Below are positions 12,001 to 21,823 of a stretch of 64,000 nucleotides of DNA, piece after piece. Numbering within the stretch: position 1 is the stretch's first letter; every line of letters begins with the position of its first letter. Both the position numbers and the translations under genes were made by a program. The stretch comes from Spizellomyces punctatus DAOM BR117 (lineage: Eukaryota; Chytridiomycota; Chytridiomycetes; Spizellomycetales; Spizellomycetaceae). Location of the stretch: NCBI RefSeq assembly GCF_000182565.1, contig NW_015971555.1:186001-250000 (forward strand). Direction: 5' to 3'. The notes beneath the pieces were generated by a model. It was not told where the DNA came from and did not search any database. It saw only the letters and a program-made list of their open reading frames with translations.

Positions 12001-15000
12001 TTGGTTATATGAGTGGAATCAAACTGATGGAGGAAGCTACCGAAAATCAGTTGGATGCCTTAGCGGGTGGAGAGACGTTGAAGCGGGAGGCTTTCTTCTG
12101 GGAAAACATTCGTACGACTCGGAGATCCGGACTGAGGCTAATGAAAGCGCTGCTGGAAACTGGCTTCGCCCGCCAAATGAGTATATTAATTAGCCAGCGT
12201 AAGCAGGAGATTGTCTATGCTGGCATGGGAACCGAGGATGACAACATGGATCTAAAGATTCTGGCATGGTTAAACGACTATGTGAGTCCCCTCTCCTGTG
12301 ATATATAATGGAAATACGCTTCCAGCTTATCATCTGTTATCTGCACACTACAGTGCCAACGGACACTGCTTCAATACCTTGAATTCTTGTCTGTAACGGC
12401 ACCGCCAGAAATCTTCGCTGATGTTACACCCTCGGTCGAGGATCTCGTGGAGATCTACGGATTAGACCCCGAGCAGGCTTTCTTGATAGCTAGGCCGAAG
12501 TTGGTGAACTCTGTCAAGGTATGTTCTCGCTTTCCCCATCCTACCCAATATCACCCTTGTGTTGCTCGCAGCCCGGGATGTCTTATCAGGACGTATGCTA
12601 ATACTGAAACAGCAGAAACAGCTCACCAATGGTAGTAGCAAAAGCGAGCAAAGTAATATCATGGATATTGATGACAAGGCTAAAGAAAGTATCCCTGACA
12701 CTATGGAGGTTGACGGACCCAACCATGATGCTCCAGCTCATGGTGATGCCGCCAGCGTGGAACATCCTGGCCTCGCCGATCCAGCAACGAATGCAGTATG
12801 GCAACCTGGCCTTTATGAGACCATTCGAGCTTCAGTCAATATCCTTCCACCGCACGCATGGCGTGGGATTAGTCCTGCGTTTTATGCGACTTTCTGGCAG
12901 CTGAGCCTGTACGACATTGTGTTGCCAAAGCAAAGATATCATGGAGAGATTGCGAATCAGAAGAAGAATATCCGACAAATGGAAACAGAAATTGTGCAAC
13001 TCGAGCGAGAACGAGATAACGTTGATGACGGGCTGCGGAAAGCGAACGACGAGATCAGGAAGAAGAGGAAAGAAATAGATAGAGCAAGTCTAGTGATCAA
13101 GGCTCTCGACGGCGAATGGAGGATGCATGAAGAGCATTACAAGCGCATCATGGAAAGAGTCAAAGCGGAGAGTCCATTCTGGTTCCATTCAAGTATGGTA
13201 GCTGTCTGGTTTAGTATGCGGCCTTGAAGGTACTGACAAGATTCGAATGTCTTCAGGCGTAGGTCGTAACGAGATAATCAACACGATGATACAGTACTGC
13301 TTGCAGCCGCGTTGCGTGCAGTCACCAGCAGATGCAATGTATTGCGCAAAGTTTATAATGATGATGCATTTGTTGGGGACACCGAATATTCCAACTGCGT
13401 CGCTTTACGACAGGGTGAGTGTTGAGGAGAAGTCAATCTACAGGAGATCCTTGGCCTAGTGCTAACACTGAGCATGCAGATGTGCAGCAGGGATATCATT
13501 CACGCGTGCATCTTTGCCGGTACTGAGGATGAGGCAAAAAACTACGGACTGTTCTTGGCGGTTATTTTCCGCACACTATCCACCTGGCACAAAAATCCTG
13601 ATCTCTTCAAGAAGGAAGCAATCGGAGAAGGCCTTCCAGGTTTTCTGAAGAAGTGGCCTACTGGGGTGATCACTGGGAATATGGATCTCAGCAATGCAGA
13701 TTTCATCGAGTACGAAGAATTCCGTCAAGCGCTACGAAAATGGCATTTGAAATTATGTAAGGCGATCTTGGCTTGTCTGCAGAGTGGAGAGTATATGCAG
13801 ATTCGAAACGCCATTCTCGTTCTGGATCGCGTCAATGAATATTTTCCAGCGACCAAGCAAATGGGGAACACCATCAAGATCGCTGTACAGGAGCTGGAGA
13901 GAACGGAGCAAAGGGGCGATCTAAAACAGCTTGCCCGCAGTTACGGAACAAAATTGCAGTTGCGAGAGGGACATTGGCTGGACAATCGCGAGTTCTGTCG
14001 AGTCGTTGAACGCAAAGGAAGTGGTATGGTTGACGGTATGGGGACCCCCGGTTCAGAGAGTGTCCCTGCCTCTCGGCGAGAGAGCGAGATTTTGAAACCG
14101 GAAGAAGGACAATTGAAAGAAGAACCCGGTGCAACCGATGGGGAAAGGAACAAAGATGAGGCTAAAAAGCAGATGGATGACCGAAGGCCACGGGAGTCGA
14201 TGAAAGAACCCTCTGGGACTAGCACGTCAGCTCCTCATACCCCGACCCAAAGGAAAGAGGAGAGAGAAGGTGGCGCGAAGGATCGGGATCGAAGAAAGAA
14301 CGATGAAAGCGTATCTGGTACAGTCACCGCCAATTCAGCAGAGAGAGGGGAAAGGGAGCGTGGGGAAATATCGCATAGGGAGCATGGCCAGAGTTACAGC
14401 CATGAAAAGCCTCGATTTAATGAGAGAGATAAAGAGAATCAACGACGAAAGGAAGGAGCCGGGTCGGTTGGCATTAGTGGGACGTCCGCTACCAAGGAAA
14501 AGGAGAAAGATAGAAAACCCGCGCGGGAGCGTGAGAAGGGACAAAAAGATACAGAAAAGGACAAGGAGAAGGAAAAAGAAAAGGACAAAGAGAAACGGGG
14601 GGATAGGGCCAAGGATCGAGACCGAGATAGGAAGAGAAAAGAAAGGGTAGGTCCCGAAAAGCGGCTGTCTTCTCGACTTGAGCGAATCGTCTTTGAAACA
14701 TATTAATCTCGTTTGCCTTTCCTGTAGGAAACGGAAAGCATGACTGAGGATCGAAAGGATCGGAAACGCGATCGTGAAAAGGACGAACGAGAGAGCAAGC
14801 GGAGCAGGAGAGATGATGGTATGGTAGCTGTTGGTTTGCGCTCACTTTCAAGGTATTCCAAGTGGTTCTATTAACACGATGTACGCTTATGAAGTGGGAT
14901 CCTCCGCCGCCTCGGAGAAGCCTGCCAGCGAGAACGGACCTGCGGGAAATGGCGCAGTTGGACGAAAAAGACGTGCTGAAGAGGGTACGTTCGACTTGAT

Positions 15001-15177
15001 TGGACTCTGCGTTCATTATACTAAATTACATATCGAGTAGATCCATCCCCAGCCCCAGGCGGGATTGATTCATATCGTCCGGCATCAGCATCCGCTAATG
15101 GCAGCACAAAGCGGTTACGGGGAACTTCACGGGACAGGGAACGGGAAGATAGGGATCGAAGGAGGAGGGGCCGCTAG
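9049..15177 (+). CDS. THO2: THO complex subunit 2 (THOC2/Tho2)
   Basis: Largest subunit of the THO/TREX complex, which couples transcription elongation to mRNP assembly and export. The product is about 1,700 residues over many exons. Diagnostic helical segments are PENLIFVAAIMVKHGLVALG, SYIIKQLESYDNMIPHVVDA followed by an EFDILPYCLIEALCEPKTR helix, FYATFWQLSLYDIVLPKQRY, and the Thoc2 C-terminal block covering GRNEIINTMIQYCLQPRC, DAMYCAKFIMMMHLLGTP, and IIHACIFAGTEDEAKNYGLF followed by FRTLSTWHKNP. The last third is a Lys/Arg/Asp/Glu-rich disordered tail (RDRDRKRKERV; terminal DREREDRDRRRRGR), as in animal THOC2. The start MSSEYITDQIVKSWE at 9049 is the first ATG. Exon order between 9113 and 9330 is unsure: two alternative frames read through part of it. 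The final introns near 14649-14728, 14819-14896 and 14983-15040 keep the charged frame open to the stop. Confidence 0.88.
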
Positions 15178-15285
15178 ATTGGGTTTAATATATTGGCTTT
15201 TTATTGTATTGTATTGTATTTGTAAATTTTGAATTGAACAGCAAAGATGAGCGATACGTCATGTAGTATTGAACAATTGAGCTAC

Positions 15286-15640
15286 GGTTGTCTCCCATAC
15301 CGTACTCCCAATCCTGCTCCAACTCCGGTTAATCCATGCAATTATGACACGATCCGTACATGCTGTTGGGGGTGCAGGTTCAGGATCATTGCATTGGTCC
15401 AAGCTCTGCGAAGCTTACTAATGCAGCCGAAGATTTATACTTCATTGCCCATAATAGTAACAAATATAAACTTGAGACGATTGAAAGTTATCTCCCGATC
15501 CATACATGCTTTTGGGGGTACAGGTTCAGGATCATAGCATTGGTCCAAGCTCTGCGAAGCTTACTATTCAGATTTAAATTTCATTGCCCATAATAGCAAC
15601 AAATATAAACTTTAGACGATTTAAAGTTGTCTCTATTTTC
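15286..15640. repeat. Diverged direct tandem repeat, about 146-bp period
   Basis: Two adjacent copies begin with catgctgttggggg (15359) and catgcttttggggg (15505). Each contains the near-identical core caggttcaggatcat, gcattggtccaagctctgcg, aagcttacta, then ttcattgcccataatag and caacaaatataaact. Partial copies of the unit edge (ttgtctcccatac at 15288; aaagttgtctc near 15624) bound the array on both sides, suggesting more copies once existed. It lies between the THO2 3' end and the GPCR gene. No open frame is shared by the copies, so this is probably a non-coding local duplication. Confidence 0.8.
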
Positions 15641-15882
15641 CGCGGCCCCAGTCTTCATATCCACTTAACTACTTGACCGGATCCCCTTCGGCACGGATTT
15701 CTTGAGTGGAGGAAATGTCATATAATGGGGGGTATCTATTCTGGTGGGTCAACTCTTGATTGCTTGGTTCCGCCACTAGACAACTCAACAAGAACCGCAT
15801 ACATTTTAGGGACCAAGTGCCAAATGCCAAAGTCCAAGAGTGGACAGTATGGACAGAACCATATAATACTCTGCAGCACTCC

Positions 15883-17368
15883 ATGTCAGGCTACGTTGCC
15901 CTTGTTCATACCATGGGACTGGTCACGAATGGGTTGATGATACTATGCTTTTGGACGATGGAGAGAGAGATGCGCAGTGCGGCGAACTACCTTGTGTTGA
16001 GTCTGACAACTGCGGATTTGCTCAATAACATGGGAAACGTTGGAACGTTCTGGTATAATACCGTTCGTGGGAGATGGGCTGCAGGAAGAGTTGCATGCCA
16101 GGTGAGAACCGGAATCGCAATCGAATTTTAAAATTGTGAGCTTTCCGGTTGATATGTCAACAATCAAAAGATTGTGGGCTTTTCTGATTTGTACTTTGGA
16201 GGCTTATCCATAACAATGCTGGCGGCAATTGCCTACGAGGTGAGTCAGTCGAATGTGACGACAACGAAGATGAGCAATTGCTATGCTAAAAGTTCTTATC
16301 CGTTCGGACCCCAGCGGTATACCACCATTGTCCAGATACGGCCACTTTCAGGAAAGCACTTGACATATATTATCGGCGGAGCGTGGTTCAGCTTATTAGT
16401 ATTAGGGGTTTCGCCGTGGTGGTTTCACCCTGAGTACGGCTTTCCAATGAGAAGTTCTGGGTGAGTTGAGCAAATGCGCGCATGTATGAAGCAGTCGATA
16501 GCTGATTCAGGGCTAGATTCATGTGTCTAGTCCATTGGGCAGATCCGTCGCCCGCAGGGAGGGCTCTCACTGGAGCGTAAGTACATGCTATAACGGACTC
16601 TTGATCGTGTTGCATTTAACAGTCCAAATTAGTTGTTGCCTTCTCATCGCAGCGTGTATCGCTGTCATCTTCATTTCGTATTATAAGATATTCGGCGAAT
16701 TACGCAGCGCCAACGAAGCGTTGCCAACCCTGCGGACCCGCATTCCGACAGAGTTGGGCGGAGATGGTGGGGGGAGTTATAGATCCAAGTCTTCTAGTAA
16801 TAGCCATGCTGCCTCTGCTAGTACGGGAGTCTCGCAGAAGTCTAGGAAGGGGAGTACCTCAACGAAGATCAAGAACCAACAAAGGCAATTAGAGCGGGCG
16901 GTTTTGACGCGATCTATAATCATGGTGTCAGGTGCGAGAAAATTTAAGAGAGCTTCCGTCTTTCAAAACATTTAGTAAACGGACATCTTCAGTCTTCCTT
17001 GCAGAATGGTTTCCTTACTGCCTTATGATGGTGATCGAGTTATTTACAAGCCGACAAGTGTAGGCCATATATCATTATTGGGTTGTAGTTCGGATATACT
17101 AACAGGATATCTCGTGTATAGGGCACCGCTGTTTGATCTTCTGGCCGCCTGTATGACATACCTCAACTGGCCCTGCAATTCCATTTTGATCATGACGCTC
17201 GATAAGCGATTCAATCGACGAGCACGAGAGATTCTGTGGTTGGATGTCTTGTTTCCGCGCAAAGTAGGAAGTGATGATATTCCGCTAGATGAAGTAGAGC
17301 ATGTAGATAAAAGCATAAGCGACCTAGCCGCATTGCCAGAGATCGAGGAAATCAAGGAATCTTATTGA
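15883..17368 (+). CDS. Class A (rhodopsin-like) G protein-coupled receptor
   Basis: Seven-helix receptor assembled over seven exons or so. Visible class A marks are: TM1 GLVTNGLMILCF (Asn 1.50); TM2 NYLVLSLTTADLL (Asp 2.50); a Cys before TM3 (RVACQ) and another in loop 2 (RFMCLVHW) able to form the usual disulfide; TM3 ending AIAYERYTTIVQ (ERY for DRY, formed across an intron); TM4 GGAWFSLLVLGVSPWWF (Trp 4.50); TM5 LLIAACIAVIFISYYKIF (Tyr 5.58); TM6 RSIIMVSEWFPYCLMMVIEL (WxP); TM7 DLLAACMTYLNWPCNSILIM. The retinal Lys position of opsins (7.43) is Tyr and NPxxY reads NSILI, so it is not a photopsin. The third intracellular loop is long, Ser-rich and basic. The start is uncertain: ATG 15883 leaves almost no N-tail, and the frame is open upstream to 15760 without an ATG. 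Confidence 0.85.
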
Positions 17369-17531
17369 AATAAAAACTTACTTGTTACTTAGGACTTAAA
17401 ATTCTTGCACTGCCACAGTTGTGATCCAGAGCCACGGTAAGCACCCTTTGGTAAAGCGCAGCCACGTCTCAATGTCGTCACCACTGATGTCACGCGTCTG
17501 AGTCGCTTACGTACCATATGAACGCACAGGG

Positions 17532-17539
17532 TATAAAAA
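17532..17539 (+). promoter_or_regulatory. TATA box for the downstream gene
   Basis: The octamer tataaaaa lies 70 bp before ATG 17602. Its position implies transcription starts after the upstream in-frame ATG at 17518, so it favours 17602 as the true start codon. Confidence 0.55.
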
Positions 17540-17601
17540 GCAGCGGCTACTTTCTGCCAACTCTCACATTGGTTCCCCAACAAGCACTATCAAAGAACAA
17601 C

Positions 17602-18417
17602 ATGTTTTCACGAATTGTTCAAGCGGTTGCCCCGAAACCAAGGCTTATGGTTATCGCCGCTGCGAGCCGCTTTCCGGCATTCCCAGCAGCATTATATCAC
17701 CACAGCCGCGAAATCAAGGTGCCAGGATCAGACAAAGACTCACAAACCGCATCTTCAGCATCGGCCAGTGTCCCTCCTCCACCTGGTGACGCTACTGAAA
17801 ATTTCTTTCCACACTTTGAATCCGATGCCTCTGCGCCGCTGACAAGCAAACCTACTCCATCACGAATCACCAAGGTCGCCAACGAGTCGTCGACAACAGT
17901 AGAGGATCTCATTAGTCTGCCCGCTGATAAAATACGCGAAATGGCTGGATGTGATAGCAAATCCACATCTGCGACCCTGTCTTTCGATGATTCCATGCGC
18001 ATTGTGAGTGAGTTTGAGCGTGAGGCATATGCACCAAAGAGCACAAGCGCGCAAGGTCCTGAATTACTTGGCTTGCATGAGAGAGAATTTCAAGAAGGGA
18101 GGGTGGCGGATGTGAGCGATAGCGCTGAAGTGGACCCTAGGACCGTCCTGGTGATGAAGAAGGAGATGGAGGACATGGCTGGTGGTGCAAGGGGGCGAAG
18201 CGACAGCGCTATTCCGGAGGGAGGAGTGCGCCCAGTGCATCCGTTTGTGAGCGCAAACGAAAAGAGAAGTGCAAAGCTGGTCGGTCGACAAGAAGCGGAA
18301 CATGCACAACATGATGACGACTCACCGCGGCATTTTGTAAAAAAGGCACAAAGAGCCAAAACGGTCATGCCTGTAGATCCCTCGACGCAATTTGTGGAGC
18401 TTGGCAAGGGCAATTAA
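17602..18417 (+). CDS. Hypothetical protein with probable mitochondrial presequence
   Basis: Single-exon gene of about 271 residues; the family is not recognised. The N-terminus MFSRIVQAVAPKPRLMVIAA is rich in Arg, Ala and hydrophobics, lacks acids, and continues into RFPAFPAALYHHSRE, fitting an amphipathic mitochondrial targeting peptide. The remainder is largely disordered: a Ser/Ala/Pro-rich segment, a short helix VEDLISLPADKIREMAG, acidic stretches, and a C-terminal basic stretch (VKKAQRAKTVMPVDP). An in-frame ATG at 17518 precedes a TATA box and is unlikely to be used. The gene could instead be a secreted or nuclear disordered protein. Confidence 0.6.
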   Translation: MFSRIVQAVAPKPRLMVIAAASRFPAFPAALYHHSREIKVPGSDKDSQTASSASASVPPPPGDATENFFPHFESDASAPLTSKPTPSRITKVANESSTTVEDLISLPADKIREMAGCDSKSTSATLSFDDSMRIVSEFEREAYAPKSTSAQGPELLGLHEREFQEGRVADVSDSAEVDPRTVLVMKKEMEDMAGGARGRSDSAIPEGGVRPVHPFVSANEKRSAKLVGRQEAEHAQHDDDSPRHFVKKAQRAKTVMPVDPSTQFVELGKGN

Positions 18418-18587
18418 GGGTAGCCGAGATATAAATTATTTTCGTGAACCTATGTTGATAATGTAATATATGCTCCCTAACTGTATACATCCTATCCAAT
18501 CCTTCCAACAAGATGGTCGCTAATGCTCGTAAACCGCTGCTGATCACTTAATCCATGACTGCCAAGTCTAGCAACGTCATCAAATGT

Positions 18588-21500
18588 CTAGACCTTCCCC
18601 CGGTGAAACCGCTTAGGTTTCTGTTCACTTTCTTCATATGCGTCCTTTTGATCAATATGCTTTCTCTTTAACCTTCTTGACGGGTTTCTCTCGTCGTCGG
18701 ATTGAGATGCATCATAGTCCGATGACCCTTCCACAGCTGTGAACGTTGGCACCGCTTCGATCAGGGTTTTCACACTATGCCTTCCTTTGTCATGTGCCTC
18801 TTTCTCCTGCTCCACCATTTCTGTACTCCCGCCGATGAGCTCCGTCAACGTTTCATCACTGCCAAAGAACTTATCAATCGTAGGCTGTAGCCGTTTCTCT
18901 TTTTCATCCCTGGCAGATGAAGATTCGATCGTATCCATGGTTGCGCTGTGTCCGTCAATACTTTGGCCAACAACATCCAACTTTCTGCGGATAAGGGGCC
19001 ATTGGATATCATCTGCAGCAGTACCATCAGCCAATGTGTAATCACAGATATTCAACAAACTTACGAGCGTACCCAATGTCCCCCGTGCGAGAATATACTT
19101 GATGTCCACGTTTTCTTCCCGCCCGATTCGGTGCGCCCGATCCTCTCCTTGTAACAACTGAGCTGGATTCTGTGGAGATGGTAAGCCTTGGGTGACTGAA
19201 CTCATCCTTTCGATCATTTAACGTACCCAAAACAGCTCGGCAAAGACAACTGAAAGTGCACACAGTGAATGTGTCAATATGACAGTGAGACAAGTCACGT
19301 ACTCCAACTAGGTATGAACGTACCCAAGTCCGCGGCGTGCAAGGTCAGCCTAAAAATGCGCTATCAGATCTCGCCGACCGATTCTATGACAGAAGCTGGA
19401 CTGCCATACCCTACGCCAGCCGCTGTGATACTCAAAACCGCTACCCGCGTCTCCGGGTCATTTTGAAATTCCTCACATAGGTCCTGTCGTACTTGCGACG
19501 ATGTACTTCCGTCAATTCTAACGTATCGTGTCTAATCGACTATCAGCCTAAGAATCAGTTGACGGGAAGGAAGAAGCAGATACCTACTTTTAGCTGATTC
19601 AATTGCTCAGAGACAGTGTCGAGGACATGTGTATGGTGCGCAAATACTATGAATTTTTTTGACGTGTGATCATGGAGCTCTCGTAAGTACTCTTGAACCG
19701 CCGGCAGTTTCGCAATCCCAGTTTCACGATACTAGCAAAAATAGAATCTGTTGGCAGGATTGACGAACATTGTAACCTGTTAAGGTACCTTTACCATTTG
19801 AATCAGAAGGGTCCTCTTCTCGAGGGTAACTTCCTGTCGGTGCTTGGTATTACTGGCTGTTTTCGCGTCTTCCAGCCTTTCGTTGATTTCCTCATTTTGC
19901 GCCATGAGAGCTGCAAAGGTCTGCTTGCTTTTTGCAGCAATATCAACGTAAACGCACTGCCGGGTCTTGCTAGGCAGTTCCTTTAGGACGTCCTTTTTCA
20001 GCCTTCGAATGAGGACAGTTTGCTCAAGAAACCAGTGCAGTTCGGCAATGTTCGAATTTCCTGAGGTTTACGGTTTCGTGAGCTCTCAACCACCTTCTTG
20101 TATAACAACCTAGTACCCGTACCTGTGAAATCCCATCCGTACCGATTCTGTAGCGTTGACGTAAGTTACAATAGACACGAACATCCAGGGAAAGATTCGT
20201 AGACGTACCTGCTTGCCGTCACAGTATCTGACACCAAATTGCACAGCAGTAGTAAAGGAAGGTAATAACGCACTAATCTGCGTGAAAAGTTCGATCGGTC
20301 GAGATAGCGCAGGGGTCCCTAAGAAAGCCACCGTCCCATTGGTTCCAGCGCGCCTTCTAATCCTACAATTCGGTCTTACCCGACAAGAGGAGGGCACGTT
20401 TCGCCCCCTTTAGTAATGGAATAATTGTCTTGGTCCGCTTAGCCTGCCGGTACATTCCCTCGATCAGTTCAGCAATGAGTCGCAATTTCCGCAGAACAGC
20501 CTACCTCCCGACTTTTTAGAAAGTGGGACTCATCTGCAACTACTATCCGGTATTTGGCCTTTTCTAGCTGCTTCTTGATGTCCTCTCTACTCGCCAAGTC
20601 ATAACTCGTGATGACAAAATGACTTTCAGAAGAAACACGGTCCTTGGAGGCAAAAATGACCTGTATCCTTTCCTCGGGGAGGTCGAGCCATTTGCAGATC
20701 TCTGCTTGCCAGGTGAGACGTAGAGATGAAGGGCAAATCACCATTACGGGCCACTCGCTGCGATAAAAGGCGCAGATAGCGATGGCTTGAATTGTCTTCC
20801 CTAATTTTCATTGGCAGTTTGGTGAGCTCTCTCAACAAATCATGAGGAGCGAGAAAGGGCAGGTACGTACCAAGCCCCATTTCATCGCCTAATAATACCT
20901 TTCCCTGTTTCTTTATTGCTTCTAAGACTCCCACTTTCTGGAAGTCCATCAATCTTTCATATACATACGGAGGTATTTTGGTTTGCATTGACTGCAGAAT
21001 ATTGGAATCAGTCTCAGTCGATTTTTGAGGCGTCTTCAACAGTTTGTGCACAAACGTCGGCAGTTCATTGATTCGCGGCAAAAAGCCATCGTTTTTCAGA
21101 TCCTCCAATTTTTTGATAACTTCATCGTAACGACCCGAATCAAATATCCAGACTTTGGCTTCTGAGTCCCATTCTGCATCTTTTACGGCGTGGAAAATCT
21201 TTGGAATTGCTTCATGAAAGGATGTTTTGGCACAGATGTGTGAAACATCGCGAACGGTCAATGTGATCTCTATAATTGAGGAACCGGAGTCTGCACTATT
21301 GGGTTTCTTCCCCTTATTACCCTGCCAAGGTAACGCACGTTTGGTAGCAGTAGAACCAGTAATGGCAGAGTCAACTACATTGGCAGCTCCGCTATGGTCT
21401 GATTGTGCTGCTTTCACAGGAGGTGTATCCCATTCAAAATACTTGCATTTCCTATCCGGGCACTGGGTAGGATTGGCTTCTCAGGCAGTCAAAAGAGCGT

Positions 21501-21612
21501 TTAGCTAGCATACACCTACCGTCCAAAACCAGCGACCTTCATTTACAGTCTTTTTCTTAGTTTGAAAATGAGCTGCTGGCTTTCCACAGCCGCATTGACG
21601 TGCATCTACCAT
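18588..21612 (-). CDS. SMARCAL1/ZRANB3-type SNF2 annealing helicase with N-terminal GRF zinc finger
   Basis: Predicted ATP-driven DNA-annealing translocase acting at stalled replication forks. The N-terminus reads [23 protein letters not shown] and, after an intron, [11 protein letters not shown]: a GRF-type zinc finger with the C-x-C, GR-F and C...C-x-FxW pattern. A HARP-like segment follows ([20 protein letters not shown]). Helicase motifs are [17 protein letters not shown] (Walker A across an intron), [26 protein letters not shown] (DESH, as in SMARCAL1), a motif [16 protein letters not shown], and [14 protein letters not shown]. The final motif is [20 protein letters not shown], followed by [18 protein letters not shown] once a 3' intron is removed. 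The C-terminus is a charged nuclear-type tail ([11 protein letters not shown]). The gene is divergent from ALIX, with 211 bp between start codons. Confidence 0.85.
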
Positions 21613-21823
21613 TGGCAATTGGATAGAAAGACAGGTTGGCAACTAGAGCCCAACACGCTGGTCTTGAGTGACTCATGCTTACGCTAAAGGATGGCACGTG
21701 ACACTTCATGGGACAAGCGCGACGTCCCGCTCTCAAGGTTGTTCTTCGTTCAGGACATCTCCGCCGGATTGCTCACATTCAGTTGAAACCTGCTTCGTCG
21801 GGTTCTGAAAGTAACACGCGAAC

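Noticed and set aside
15883-17368. Identification of the GPCR as an opsin
   Set aside because: The retinal-binding Lys position in TM7 (six residues before Asn 7.49) is Tyr.
17518-17601. Upstream ATG for the putative mitochondrial protein
   Set aside because: It precedes a TATA box that sits between it and the next ATG, so the transcript should start downstream.
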